A DNA stretch of 64,000 nt, taken from Flavobacterium sp. LC2016-13. GTDB lineage: Bacteria > Bacteroidota > Bacteroidia > Flavobacteriales > Flavobacteriaceae. Made by a program: the position numbers and the translations under genes. Below are positions 50,187-58,364 of the stretch, piece by piece. The DNA is taken from contig NZ_WMDQ01000008.1 of NCBI RefSeq assembly GCF_009707955.1, positions 186,001-250,000 on the forward strand, read 5' to 3'. The notes beneath the pieces are model-generated. The model saw only the letters and a program-made list of their open reading frames with translations. It was not told where the DNA came from and searched no databases. The number at the start of each line of letters is the position of its first letter. Within the stretch, counting starts at the first letter, position 1.

Positions 50187-52098
50187 TAACGGTTTACCCA
50201 ACATCGACGAGTTGCAAAATTTAGCAAACGAGTTGTTCAAAACCCTGCCTAATGAATTTCCCAAAGAAATTTCATTGAGTCCGGATAAAAATCAACATCC
50301 TCGTGCTGTAAAAGTTGTCGAAACGTTGTTGCAGGCAGGAAATTCCGGAGGTTATGACCTCTCTTCTCTTCCGTTGCAGAATTTGGAAAATACACAATCT
50401 CCACCTGCATTTAGTGGTTTTGGTGTATCTCCAACGGGTTTTCGAAATAACGGGGTTTCATCCTTATATCCAAATGTAACAACCGGATTTGATCCTAACA
50501 ACGATGTTGCTCCATTAGGAATTCCACATCAAAATAATGTGAATCTTAATGATCCGCAAACGGGTTTTCATGATACTAATTTTAATAATGGCGGTACAGC
50601 TCCATCTTATGAAAAAAATATTTTTTCAGATTTGAATCTTAACCATCAGTATTTACCATTTGAAATTGGAAATTTTTCTTTTGAAGCTGAATTAAAATCA
50701 GCATTAGAAACTGTTGATACACAATTTACAAAAAGATTAAGTATCCCTTCAAATCCAATTGAAACTCCAAGTTCGTATTATTTTTTAGAACAGAATCCTT
50801 TTGCTTTCGATAAGAAAAATACAAATACGTTGGTTGGATCTTCTTTTAAACTTGAAGAATTTAATCAATTTCCGAATACTGGTTTTAATGCCGAACTAAT
50901 TAAAAAGGATTTTCCGATTTTAAGAGAAACCGTAAACGGAAAACCGCTCGTTTGGTTTGATAATGCTGCAACAACTCAAAAACCACAATCGGTTATTGAT
51001 CGTATTGCTTATTTCTATGAGCATGAAAACTCTAATATTCATCGTGCAGCACATGAATTAGCAGCTCGCGCCTCTGATGCTTATGAAGCTGCTCGCGAAA
51101 AAGTAAAAACATTTTTGAATGCAGGTTCTGTAAACGAAATTGTATTTGTGCGCGGAGCTACAGAAGGAATTAATCTTGTTGCACAAAGTTGGGGCGATCA
51201 CAATTTAGTTGCCGGAGATGAAATTATTGTGAGCAATCTGGAACATCACGCTAATATTGTTCCGTGGAAACGTTTGGCAGATAAAAAAGGATTAAAGTTA
51301 AGAGTCATTCCAGTTGATGATGACGGGCAAATTTTGCTTGATGAATATGCAAAACTGCTAAATTCTAAAACACGTTTGGTTGCTTTTACTCAGGTTTCTA
51401 ATGCACTTGGAACGGTAACTCCTGCAAAAAAAATTGTAGAAATGGCGCATGCTATTGGTGCAAAAGTTTTAATTGACGGAGCTCAATCTGTTTCGCACAT
51501 GAAAGTTGATGTTCAGGATTTAAATCCGGATTGGCTTGTTTTTTCAGGACATAAACTTTTTGGACCAACCGGAATTGGGGCTTTATACGGAAAAGAAGAA
51601 CTCTTAAACGAAATGGAACCTTACCAATCTGGTGGAAACATGATTCAGGATGTCACTTTTGAGGAAATAAAATACCACAAAGCACCAAATCGTTTCGAAG
51701 CCGGAACCGGAAATATCGCTGATGCAATTGGTCTTGGCGCTGCAATAGATTATGTTACAAAACTAGGAATTGATGAGATTGGACAATACGAACATTATTT
51801 ATTGGAATATGCCACAAAATTGCTTAAAGAAATTCCGGGTGTAAGATTGATAGGAACAGCTGCTAATAAAGCCAGTGTACTTTCTTTTAATCTGCAAGGA
51901 TATTCAAACGATCAGGTTGGGCAAGCATTAAACAAAGAAGGTGTTGCGGTAAGAACCGGACATCATTGTGCGCAGCCAATTTTACGAAGAATGGGCGTTG
52001 AAACAACGGTTCGTCCTTCATTAGCATTTTACAACACGACTCAAGACGTTGATACTTTTATTAAAACGTTGTGGGAACTTAAAAAAGTTAAGTTTTAA
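50167..52098 (+). CDS. Encapsulin-targeted cysteine desulfurase (SufS type)
   Basis: A 643-residue protein. Residues about 1-235 are low-complexity and disordered, rich in Asn, Pro and Gly, with a short helical motif near the start (LQNLANELFKTLPNEFP) and repeated TGF motifs (PTGFRNN, TTGFDPN, QTGFHDT, NTGFNAE). This resembles the targeting domain of family-2A cargo. Residues about 240-643 are a SufS-type PLP cysteine desulfurase: WFDNAATTQKP, the PLP Lys in FSGHKLFGPTGIG and the active Cys in RTGHHCAQP. It would mobilise sulfur from cysteine inside the shell. The overlap with the shell gene implies translational coupling. Confidence 0.93.
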   Translation: MSTNIYNNGLPNIDELQNLANELFKTLPNEFPKEISLSPDKNQHPRAVKVVETLLQAGNSGGYDLSSLPLQNLENTQSPPAFSGFGVSPTGFRNNGVSSLYPNVTTGFDPNNDVAPLGIPHQNNVNLNDPQTGFHDTNFNNGGTAPSYEKNIFSDLNLNHQYLPFEIGNFSFEAELKSALETVDTQFTKRLSIPSNPIETPSSYYFLEQNPFAFDKKNTNTLVGSSFKLEEFNQFPNTGFNAELIKKDFPILRETVNGKPLVWFDNAATTQKPQSVIDRIAYFYEHENSNIHRAAHELAARASDAYEAAREKVKTFLNAGSVNEIVFVRGATEGINLVAQSWGDHNLVAGDEIIVSNLEHHANIVPWKRLADKKGLKLRVIPVDDDGQILLDEYAKLLNSKTRLVAFTQVSNALGTVTPAKKIVEMAHAIGAKVLIDGAQSVSHMKVDVQDLNPDWLVFSGHKLFGPTGIGALYGKEELLNEMEPYQSGGNMIQDVTFEEIKYHKAPNRFEAGTGNIADAIGLGAAIDYVTKLGIDEIGQYEHYLLEYATKLLKEIPGVRLIGTAANKASVLSFNLQGYSNDQVGQALNKEGVAVRTGHHCAQPILRRMGVETTVRPSLAFYNTTQDVDTFIKTLWELKKVKF

Positions 52099-52177
52099 AA
52101 TAAAATGAGTCAATGCTTTAAAAACATTGACTCAAAGAAATAGTTACTTTTTTTGATATTTTAAGTAATTATAACCA

Positions 52178-52210
52178 AAAGGCGATTGTTTAATTACAGT
52201 CGCCTTTTTA
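52178..52210 (+). terminator. Rho-independent terminator after the encapsulin operon
   Basis: AAAGGCGA pairs with TCGCCTTT around a 14-base loop and is followed by T. An additional stem (GAGTCAATG/CATTGACTC) lies just upstream at about 52106-52134. Confidence 0.8.
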
Positions 52211-52310
52211 TATTTTTAAACACATAGAATCATGGATTCTGCAAACTTAAAAAAGTAATTTTATTAATTTCTTATAGCCATAAAAGGTCTAAAATATTTA
52301 ATAAAAATTG

Positions 52311-52883
52311 TTAATTTGAAACTCCATTTAGTGTATTCATTAAAGGTCTAAGATCATAATACATTTGTCTTGTATCCTTCCCATTATCATTTTCAGATAG
52401 AAATTTGAAACCTAATCTTTCATAAAAGCCAAGAGATTCTTCATAAGCATCTACTGTTAATAATTGACATGCACATTTACTATTTTGTTCTAATGCTAAA
52501 TCAATAACGAAATTTACAAGAGCTCTGCCAATACCTTTTCTTTCTCTTTTTGTAGTTTCACAAACCGCTAATCTACCAATTTTTATAGCTGGAAATTGTC
52601 TCAAATGTCGTTTAGGATGACTAATAATTTCTTTTATCCATCTCTTAAACGAAGTTTTAGATGCAAAATGATTTTCCTGAACATTTAACGCATCATTATA
52701 AATGCTTAAATATGCAATAGTTTTATTTTCGCTTTCTAGTATATAAGTAGTAGCTAATAAATCTTTTTTATATGGAATTGCTTTATCATTTAGAAAACCA
52801 TTCAAATCATTATCACCACATTCGAAAGGTTTAATATTTGTTGTCGAATTTAATTCGAAAAATGAAAATCCTGTAAAAGGCAT
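52311..52883 (-). CDS. GNAT-family acetyltransferase, possible toxin
   Basis: A 190-residue N-acetyltransferase. The acetyl-CoA loop is in ERKGIGRALVNF, preceded by the IKIGRLAVC strand; later strands include CQLLTVDAYEESLGFYERLGFKFL. It is translated from ATG 52883, which overlaps the stop of the preceding 53-residue gene (TAATG), so the two are coupled. The arrangement of a small upstream partner plus GNAT resembles toxin-antitoxin modules such as TacAT, although the partner here is not a typical ribbon-helix-helix protein. Target unknown. Confidence 0.8.
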   Translation of the reverse strand: MPFTGFSFFELNSTTNIKPFECGDNDLNGFLNDKAIPYKKDLLATTYILESENKTIAYLSIYNDALNVQENHFASKTSFKRWIKEIISHPKRHLRQFPAIKIGRLAVCETTKRERKGIGRALVNFVIDLALEQNSKCACQLLTVDAYEESLGFYERLGFKFLSENDNGKDTRQMYYDLRPLMNTLNGVSN

Positions 52884-53044
52884 TAATTAACTTTTAGAAG
52901 TTCTTTTAACTTATCCGCATCAGATCGAATTGAGTTTAAAGCATCTACACTAACTTTTTTATCTTTATTTAAATCAATAGTTTTATAAAAGTTAACTGCT
53001 TCTTTACCTTTCAAAACAGGAGTATTTTTAATTGGCTTTGCCAT
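52883..53044 (-). CDS. 53-residue protein coupled to GNAT, possible antitoxin
   Basis: ATG at 53042-53044 opens a 53-residue ORF that starts MAKPIKNTPVLKGKEAVNF and ends in a charged helix (SDADKLKELLKVN). Its TAA overlaps the ATG of the GNAT gene by one base. Small proteins with such MAKPI...TP-LKG N-termini often accompany GNAT or PIN genes, which suggests an antitoxin-like role. It is too short for a full ribbon-helix-helix domain plus tail. Confidence 0.65.
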   Translation of the reverse strand: MAKPIKNTPVLKGKEAVNFYKTIDLNKDKKVSVDALNSIRSDADKLKELLKVN

Positions 53045-53239
53045 GATTTGTCTGTTTTATTATAAAATGTATCTCGTAGGTTTTAGAACCTAACGATCTG
53101 ATTTGTATTAATTAAAAAAAGAGTACATTTATTTGTTCCAAAAATACAAACAAAAATCAAAATATCAATTCTTTTGTCTAAAAGGATTTAAATATTTGTA
53201 TTTTCTTACAAAGAAAACAACTTATAATTAAATGTAAAT

Positions 53240-53270
53240 AAAAAATCCACTTTTTTAAGTGAATTTTTTA
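53240..53270 (-). terminator. Bidirectional terminator downstream of rocD
   Basis: AAATCCACTT and AAGTGAATTT form an imperfect stem flanked by A and T runs. It can stop transcription on either strand and lies 75 bp beyond the rocD stop. The rest of 53045-53344 holds no gene that I can support. Confidence 0.6.
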
Positions 53271-53344
53271 TTTACAACTTTATTCTTCAAATCGTTTAAT
53301 AAGTTTAGGAGTATTTAATCTTATGCGTTAAAAAACGTTTTGTA

Positions 53345-54598
53345 TTAATCTCTAAAATCGTTCAAAGATTTTTCGATAATTTCAAGACATTCCTGAATTT
53401 GAGTTTCTGTCATTACTAAAGGCGGCGCCAATCTAATTTTATTTCCGTGTGTTGGTTTTGCTAATAAACCATTATCTCTAAATCGCAAGCAAATTTCCCA
53501 TGCTAAATCAGAATCTTCACCACAATTAATAACAATTGCATTTAGCAAACCTTTACCACGAACTAAAGTAATTAAGTTATTACGTTCAGCAATTTCGTTA
53601 AGTCCTTTTCTTAAAATGATTCCTAAACGTTCTGCATTTTCGGCTAACTTCTCCTCTTTAACCACTTCAAGAGCAGCGATTGCAACGGCTGCAGCAACAG
53701 GATTTCCTCCAAAAGTAGATCCGTGTTGTCCCGGTTTAATCACATTCATGATTTCGTTATTCGCTAAAACTGCCGAAACGGGATAAACGCCACCAGAAAT
53801 TGCTTTTCCTAAAATAAGAATATCCGGTTGTACATTTTCGTGATGAACAGCCAATAATTTCCCTGTACGCGCAATTCCGGTTTGAACCTCATCTGCAATA
53901 AACAAAACATTGTGTTTTTCGCAAAGTGCTTTTGCTTTTGCCAAATATCCTTCTGACGGAACGTAAACTCCGGCTTCACCCTGAATTGGTTCTACCAAAA
54001 ATCCGGCAATATTTTTTGATGATTCTAAAACTTTTTCAAGCGCTTCTAGATTATCATATTCAATTTTAATAAATCCTTCTGTATACGGACCAAAGTTTTT
54101 ACGTGCACCTTCATCATTTGAAAAAGAAATAATTGTAGTTGTTCTTCCATGAAAATTATTTTCGCAAACAATAATTTGTGCCATGTTTTCATGAATACCT
54201 TTTACTTCATACGCCCATTTTCTACAAAGTTTAAGCGCTGTTTCAACAGCTTCCGCACCTGTATTCATTGGTAATACTTTATCAAAACCAAAATAATTGG
54301 TTACATATTCTTCGTAGTTTCCTAATTTATCATTGTAAAAAGCTCTTGAAGTCAAAGTCAGTTTTTGAGCTTGATCGATCATTGCTTGTACAATTTTAGG
54401 GTGGCAATGTCCTTGATTTACTGCAGAATAAGCAGATAAAAAGTCATAATACTTTTTTCCGTCAACGTCCCAAACATATACACCTTCTCCTCTTTCCAGT
54501 ACAACCGGAAGCGGATGGTAGTTATGAGCGCCGTATTTATTCTCTTTTTCGATCAAAACTTCTGATTTTGACGAAAGTATTTCTTGTGTATGTGCCAT
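53345..54598 (-). CDS. rocD: Ornithine aminotransferase
   Basis: A 417-residue class III PLP aminotransferase converting ornithine and 2-oxoglutarate to glutamate semialdehyde and glutamate. PLP-site features are MNTGAEAVETALKLCRKW, NFHGRTTT, the aspartate in FIADEVQTGIARTG and the Lys in ILGKAISGGVYPVSAV; QHGSTFGGNPVA follows. The N-terminal KYGAHNYHPLPVVLERGEGVYVWDVDGKKY is characteristic of RocD/OAT. It is divergent from the Lrp-family regulator gene at 54791, a common pairing in Flavobacteria. Regulation by that Lrp is likely. Confidence 0.95.
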   Translation of the reverse strand: MAHTQEILSSKSEVLIEKENKYGAHNYHPLPVVLERGEGVYVWDVDGKKYYDFLSAYSAVNQGHCHPKIVQAMIDQAQKLTLTSRAFYNDKLGNYEEYVTNYFGFDKVLPMNTGAEAVETALKLCRKWAYEVKGIHENMAQIIVCENNFHGRTTTIISFSNDEGARKNFGPYTEGFIKIEYDNLEALEKVLESSKNIAGFLVEPIQGEAGVYVPSEGYLAKAKALCEKHNVLFIADEVQTGIARTGKLLAVHHENVQPDILILGKAISGGVYPVSAVLANNEIMNVIKPGQHGSTFGGNPVAAAVAIAALEVVKEEKLAENAERLGIILRKGLNEIAERNNLITLVRGKGLLNAIVINCGEDSDLAWEICLRFRDNGLLAKPTHGNKIRLAPPLVMTETQIQECLEIIEKSLNDFRD

Positions 54599-54790
54599 GA
54601 TAATTTCTTTTTATGAATACAAAAATATAAAAATTATTTATTTAACTCATTAAAATCAATATTTTTAACTCTTAATTTAAATAATAAAATCAAATTACTT
54701 ATTTTATGATAAATAAAAGTCATTTTTACATTTTAATATAAACATCAAATCAGACTTATTTTTATCTTTACAGAAATTAAAAAGAATCGC

Positions 54791-55243
54791 ATGGATATTT
54801 TAGATGAGTTTGACATAAAAATTATCAAAGAATTAGAAAAAGACGGAAGAGTTGCTTATTCGACAATCGCTACTAATTTGAAAATATCAAATACAATGGT
54901 GCACCAACGTATTAATCGTTTATTTGAACAAGGTATCATTACGGGCATCAAACCTATTTTAAACGAAAAACAAATTGGTTACGATTGGGCTTCTTTTACA
55001 GGAATTACACTAAATAAAGATTCTGATTCTGAACGAATTATCGAAGCCTTAAAAGAAATTCCTGAAATTACAGAATGTTATTTTGTTACGGGATCTTTTA
55101 CGCTTTACCTGAAAATTACGGCTAAAAACCACGAACACATGCGTAAAATTTTATATGAAAAAATCGATAACATTCCCGGAATTGCCAAAACAGATTCGAT
55201 GGTAGAATTGGGATGTGCGTTTAAGAGAAACATCTCTTTATAA
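54791..55243 (+). CDS. Lrp/AsnC-family transcriptional regulator
   Basis: A 150-residue regulator with an N-terminal winged HTH (LDEFDIKIIKELEKDGRVAYSTIATNLKISNTMVHQRINRLFEQGIITG) and a C-terminal RAM effector-binding domain (IIEALKEIPEITECYFVTGSFTLYLKITAKN). It is transcribed away from rocD and probably senses ornithine or arginine-derived amino acids to regulate rocD. The 190-bp shared intergenic region is the likely operator area. Confidence 0.93.
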   Translation: MDILDEFDIKIIKELEKDGRVAYSTIATNLKISNTMVHQRINRLFEQGIITGIKPILNEKQIGYDWASFTGITLNKDSDSERIIEALKEIPEITECYFVTGSFTLYLKITAKNHEHMRKILYEKIDNIPGIAKTDSMVELGCAFKRNISL

Positions 55244-55278
55244 TTTAAAATCTATATTAGTTAATTTCCTGATAATAA

Positions 55279-55312
55279 ACCTCAAAAGAAAATTCTTCTG
55301 AGGTTTTTTTGT
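55279..55312 (+). terminator. Rho-independent terminator after the Lrp gene
   Basis: ACCTCA pairs with TGAGGT around a loop and is followed by seven T. Confidence 0.8.
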
Positions 55313-55351
55313 ACAATAATATTTCTGATATTTGTTAAAAATTGTAAAACA

Positions 55352-56125
55352 ATGAAAAATTCTGTCCTTCTTATTTCTGCTATTATACTGTTTTCTAACA
55401 CTATAAACGCACAATTAAAACCTGTAAAATACGCTGACGGTGCTCAGGTATTAAATGGTTTATCTATAAAAGCTGCTAAAAAAAGCAGTCAAAATCCGGG
55501 AATATTACTTTTGCCGGCTTGGTTAGGAATTGATAATGCTTCTAAAGAAATAGCCGAAAAATTATCGAAACTGGGTTATACTGTTTTTATTGCTGATATA
55601 TACGGTGAAGGAAATTATCCAAAAAACACTGGTGAAGCAGGAAAAATGGCAGGTTATTACAAAACTAATGTTGCTGATTATCATAAAAGAATCAATTTGG
55701 CTTTGCAGGAATTAATCAAATCCGGAGCAAATGCAGATAATATTGTAGCAATTGGATATTGTTTTGGAGGAACCGGAGTTCTTGAAGCTGCACGCGCACA
55801 TTTGAATGTAAAAGGAGTTGTTTCATTTCATGGTGGTTTAGGTAAAGATGCCGCAAGAGCCGTTGAACCTATTACAGCTAAAGTTTTGGTTTGTCACGGT
55901 GCAGATGATCCGTATGAATCTAAGGAAGAAATTACAGCTTTTCAACAAGAAATGCGCGATTCAAAAGCCGATTGGCAAATGATTTATTATGCTAATTCCG
56001 TACACTCTTTTACAAATCCCGAAGCCGGAAATGACAATTCTAAAGGAGCAGCTTATAATGCGGTTGCTGCAAAAAGATCTTTTCAGCATTTACAACTTTT
56101 CTTAGATGAAGTACTGAAGAAATAA
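55352..56125 (+). CDS. Secreted dienelactone-hydrolase-family protein
   Basis: A 257-residue alpha/beta-hydrolase with a signal peptide (ending TINAQ). Nucleophile elbow GYCFGG (Cys nucleophile as in dienelactone hydrolases), acid in GADDPYESKEEI, catalytic His in SVHSFTNPEAG. It is predicted periplasmic or secreted. Substrate unknown; many such proteins in Bacteroidota are of unknown role. It is transcribed with the DUF3667 gene 40 bp downstream. Confidence 0.9.
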   Translation: MKNSVLLISAIILFSNTINAQLKPVKYADGAQVLNGLSIKAAKKSSQNPGILLLPAWLGIDNASKEIAEKLSKLGYTVFIADIYGEGNYPKNTGEAGKMAGYYKTNVADYHKRINLALQELIKSGANADNIVAIGYCFGGTGVLEAARAHLNVKGVVSFHGGLGKDAARAVEPITAKVLVCHGADDPYESKEEITAFQQEMRDSKADWQMIYYANSVHSFTNPEAGNDNSKGAAYNAVAAKRSFQHLQLFLDEVLKK

Positions 56126-56165
56126 AAATTAAACCCAAACTAATCAAAACCAACTATAATAACCA

Positions 56166-57146
56166 ATGTCACATAGTCCAATTAGAAAAGATAAAACATG
56201 CCTGAATTGCAGACATGTTGTAGAACAAAAATTTTGCCCAAATTGCGGACAGGAAAACACAGATAGCCGAAAAACATTTCATCATTTGTTTATTCACTTT
56301 TTTGAAGATTTAACGCATTATGAAAACGCTTTTTGGAAGACGATTAAAAATTTACTTTTTAAACCATCGACGCTAACAAAGGAATATCTTTCCGGAAAAA
56401 GATTATCATATCTTGCTCCTGTTCGTTTGTATATTTTTATAAGTTTTGTGACTTTTCTTTTAATTGCTTTCTTCCCTAGTAAAGTATCGGAAAACCTGGA
56501 TAAAACTGACAAACAATTTTCTTCAAAATTCGAAAAAAAAGATAAAAAAAATAAACATAATATTAAGACTTTCAACTCAAACAAGCACTTTGAATTAACT
56601 CCGATGAAAGAAATCGACTCGATTCAGAAATATGGTAAAGAGGAGGAAAAATTATCAGATTTTCAATATTGGATTTATGAAAAAGCGGTACACGTAACCG
56701 AGCATAATACGCAAAGAGAAATTATAGAAAAATTCATTGAATCATTTATTCATAATATCCCTAAAATATTATTTGTCATAATGCCTTTCTTTGCCTTCTT
56801 TTTATGGCTCTTTCATGACAAAAAAAAGTGGTATTATTTTGATCACGGTATTTTTACCCTGCATTATTTTTCTTTTTTACTTTTAATATTTCTCATCTTA
56901 TTCATTATTAATAAAGTAATTGGATTATTCGGAGAAAATAGCCCAATTGCCTTTATAGCAGATATAGCTACTTTTGTTGGAATGATTTGGATGTCATATT
57001 ATTTTTATCCTGCTCACCACCGTTTTTATGGAGAAACCAGATTTGTTTCATTTGTTAAAAGTGTAATATTGTTCGTTATTAACTCCATTTTTATTCTATT
57101 TTTACTAATACTTTATGTTTTATACATATTCCTTAATTTACATTAA
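56166..57146 (+). CDS. DUF3667 membrane protein
   Basis: A 326-residue protein with an N-terminal zinc-ribbon (CLNCRHVVEQKFCPNCGQ), then HLFIHFFEDLTHYENAFWKTIKNLLFKPSTLTKEYLSGKR, the hallmark of DUF3667. Four or more hydrophobic segments follow, with a charged, Lys-rich loop in the middle. It is probably an inner-membrane protein. Function unknown. The end abuts the M28 peptidase start by 7 bp. Confidence 0.88.
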   Translation: MSHSPIRKDKTCLNCRHVVEQKFCPNCGQENTDSRKTFHHLFIHFFEDLTHYENAFWKTIKNLLFKPSTLTKEYLSGKRLSYLAPVRLYIFISFVTFLLIAFFPSKVSENLDKTDKQFSSKFEKKDKKNKHNIKTFNSNKHFELTPMKEIDSIQKYGKEEEKLSDFQYWIYEKAVHVTEHNTQREIIEKFIESFIHNIPKILFVIMPFFAFFLWLFHDKKKWYYFDHGIFTLHYFSFLLLIFLILFIINKVIGLFGENSPIAFIADIATFVGMIWMSYYFYPAHHRFYGETRFVSFVKSVILFVINSIFILFLLILYVLYIFLNLH

Positions 57147-57153
57147 ACAAAAA

Positions 57154-58170
57154 ATGAAAAAAACCTTAATTTTATTACTAATTGCCTCTGCATTTTCATG
57201 TAAGAATACGCAGTCGGTTGTATCTAAAGACAATTCAGATCCAACTAAATACGTGAATGTCATTACCGAAAAAGATTTAAAAACAATGTTATATATTGTT
57301 GCTTCTGATGAAATGGAAGGTCGCGAAACTGGCTCAAAAGGACAGAAAAAAGCAGGCCTTTACATGATCGAGCAATACAAAAAAAATGGTATTTCGTTTC
57401 CTAAAGGTGCAAAAGATTATTACCAAACAGTTCCTGCAGCTTTTTTGAATGCTAAAAGAAATGAAAATTTACCTGATTCTGAAAATATTTGGGCATATAT
57501 CGAAGGTTCTGAAAAACCGGATGAAGTTCTTGTAATTTCAGCACATTATGATCACGTTGGAATTAAAAACGGAGAGGTTTACAACGGAGCTGATGATGAT
57601 GGTTCTGGTACTGTTGCTGTTATGGAAATTGCAAAGGCTTTTGCAAAAGCTAAAAAAGATGGACACGGACCAAAACGTTCTATTTTATTCCTGCATGTTA
57701 CAGGTGAAGAACACGGTTTACATGGTTCTCGTTATTATTCTGAAAATCCGTTATTTCCTATTGCAAACACGATTACCGATATCAATATTGATATGATTGG
57801 CCGTCGCGATGTTGAACACGCAAAAACAAATAATTATGTTTATGTAATTGGTGCTGACAGATTATCATCAGATTTACACAATGCTGTTGTAGCTCAAAAC
57901 GAAAAATACACCAAATTAGATTTAGATTTTAAATTTAATGATCCTAAAGATCCAAATCATTTTTATGAGCGTTCTGATCATTATAACTTTGCAAAACACG
58001 GTATTCCGGCAGTTTTTCTTTTCAACGGAGTTCACGAAGATTACCACGGTAAAGGCGACGAACCTCAAAAAATCGAATACGATGCTTTAACTAAAAGAGC
58101 ACAATTAGCTTTTGTTATCGCCTGGGATTTAGCAAATAGAGAAAATAGACCAGTTGTGGATAAGAAATAG
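57154..58170 (+). CDS. M28-family zinc aminopeptidase lipoprotein
   Basis: A 338-residue peptidase started at MKKTLILLLIASAFSC (57154), which gives a lipoprotein signal with Cys16; the longer frame overlaps the DUF3667 gene. Zinc ligands of M28 are seen in order: SAHYDHVG, NGADDDGSG, the catalytic GEEHGLHG, IDMIGR and RSDHYNFAKHGIP. It is anchored to the outer or inner membrane and trims peptides. A bidirectional terminator lies beyond it. Confidence 0.93.
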   Translation: MKKTLILLLIASAFSCKNTQSVVSKDNSDPTKYVNVITEKDLKTMLYIVASDEMEGRETGSKGQKKAGLYMIEQYKKNGISFPKGAKDYYQTVPAAFLNAKRNENLPDSENIWAYIEGSEKPDEVLVISAHYDHVGIKNGEVYNGADDDGSGTVAVMEIAKAFAKAKKDGHGPKRSILFLHVTGEEHGLHGSRYYSENPLFPIANTITDINIDMIGRRDVEHAKTNNYVYVIGADRLSSDLHNAVVAQNEKYTKLDLDFKFNDPKDPNHFYERSDHYNFAKHGIPAVFLFNGVHEDYHGKGDEPQKIEYDALTKRAQLAFVIAWDLANRENRPVVDKK

Positions 58171-58266
58171 CTTCTATTTAGACACAAAGGTTCAGAGTTG
58201 CAAAGGTTCAAAGGTTTTTCTAAACCGCTAAGGTTCTGAGTAACTAAGTTTCTAAGATAAAAAGCA

Positions 58267-58301
58267 AAAAGGGATGAGTTTAAAAACTCATCCCTTTTTT
58301 T
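58267..58301. terminator. Bidirectional terminator between M28 peptidase and rho
   Basis: AAAGGGATGAGTTT pairs with AAACTCATCCCTTT, followed by T on the plus strand and preceded by A (T on the minus strand). It lies between two convergent genes and is surrounded by short AAAGGTTC-type repeats (58171-58364). Confidence 0.88.
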
Positions 58302-58364
58302 ATATTATAAGATTCCTAAAAAAACCTAAGAACCTCAGCACCTTTGTAACTTTGAGCCTTCCTC

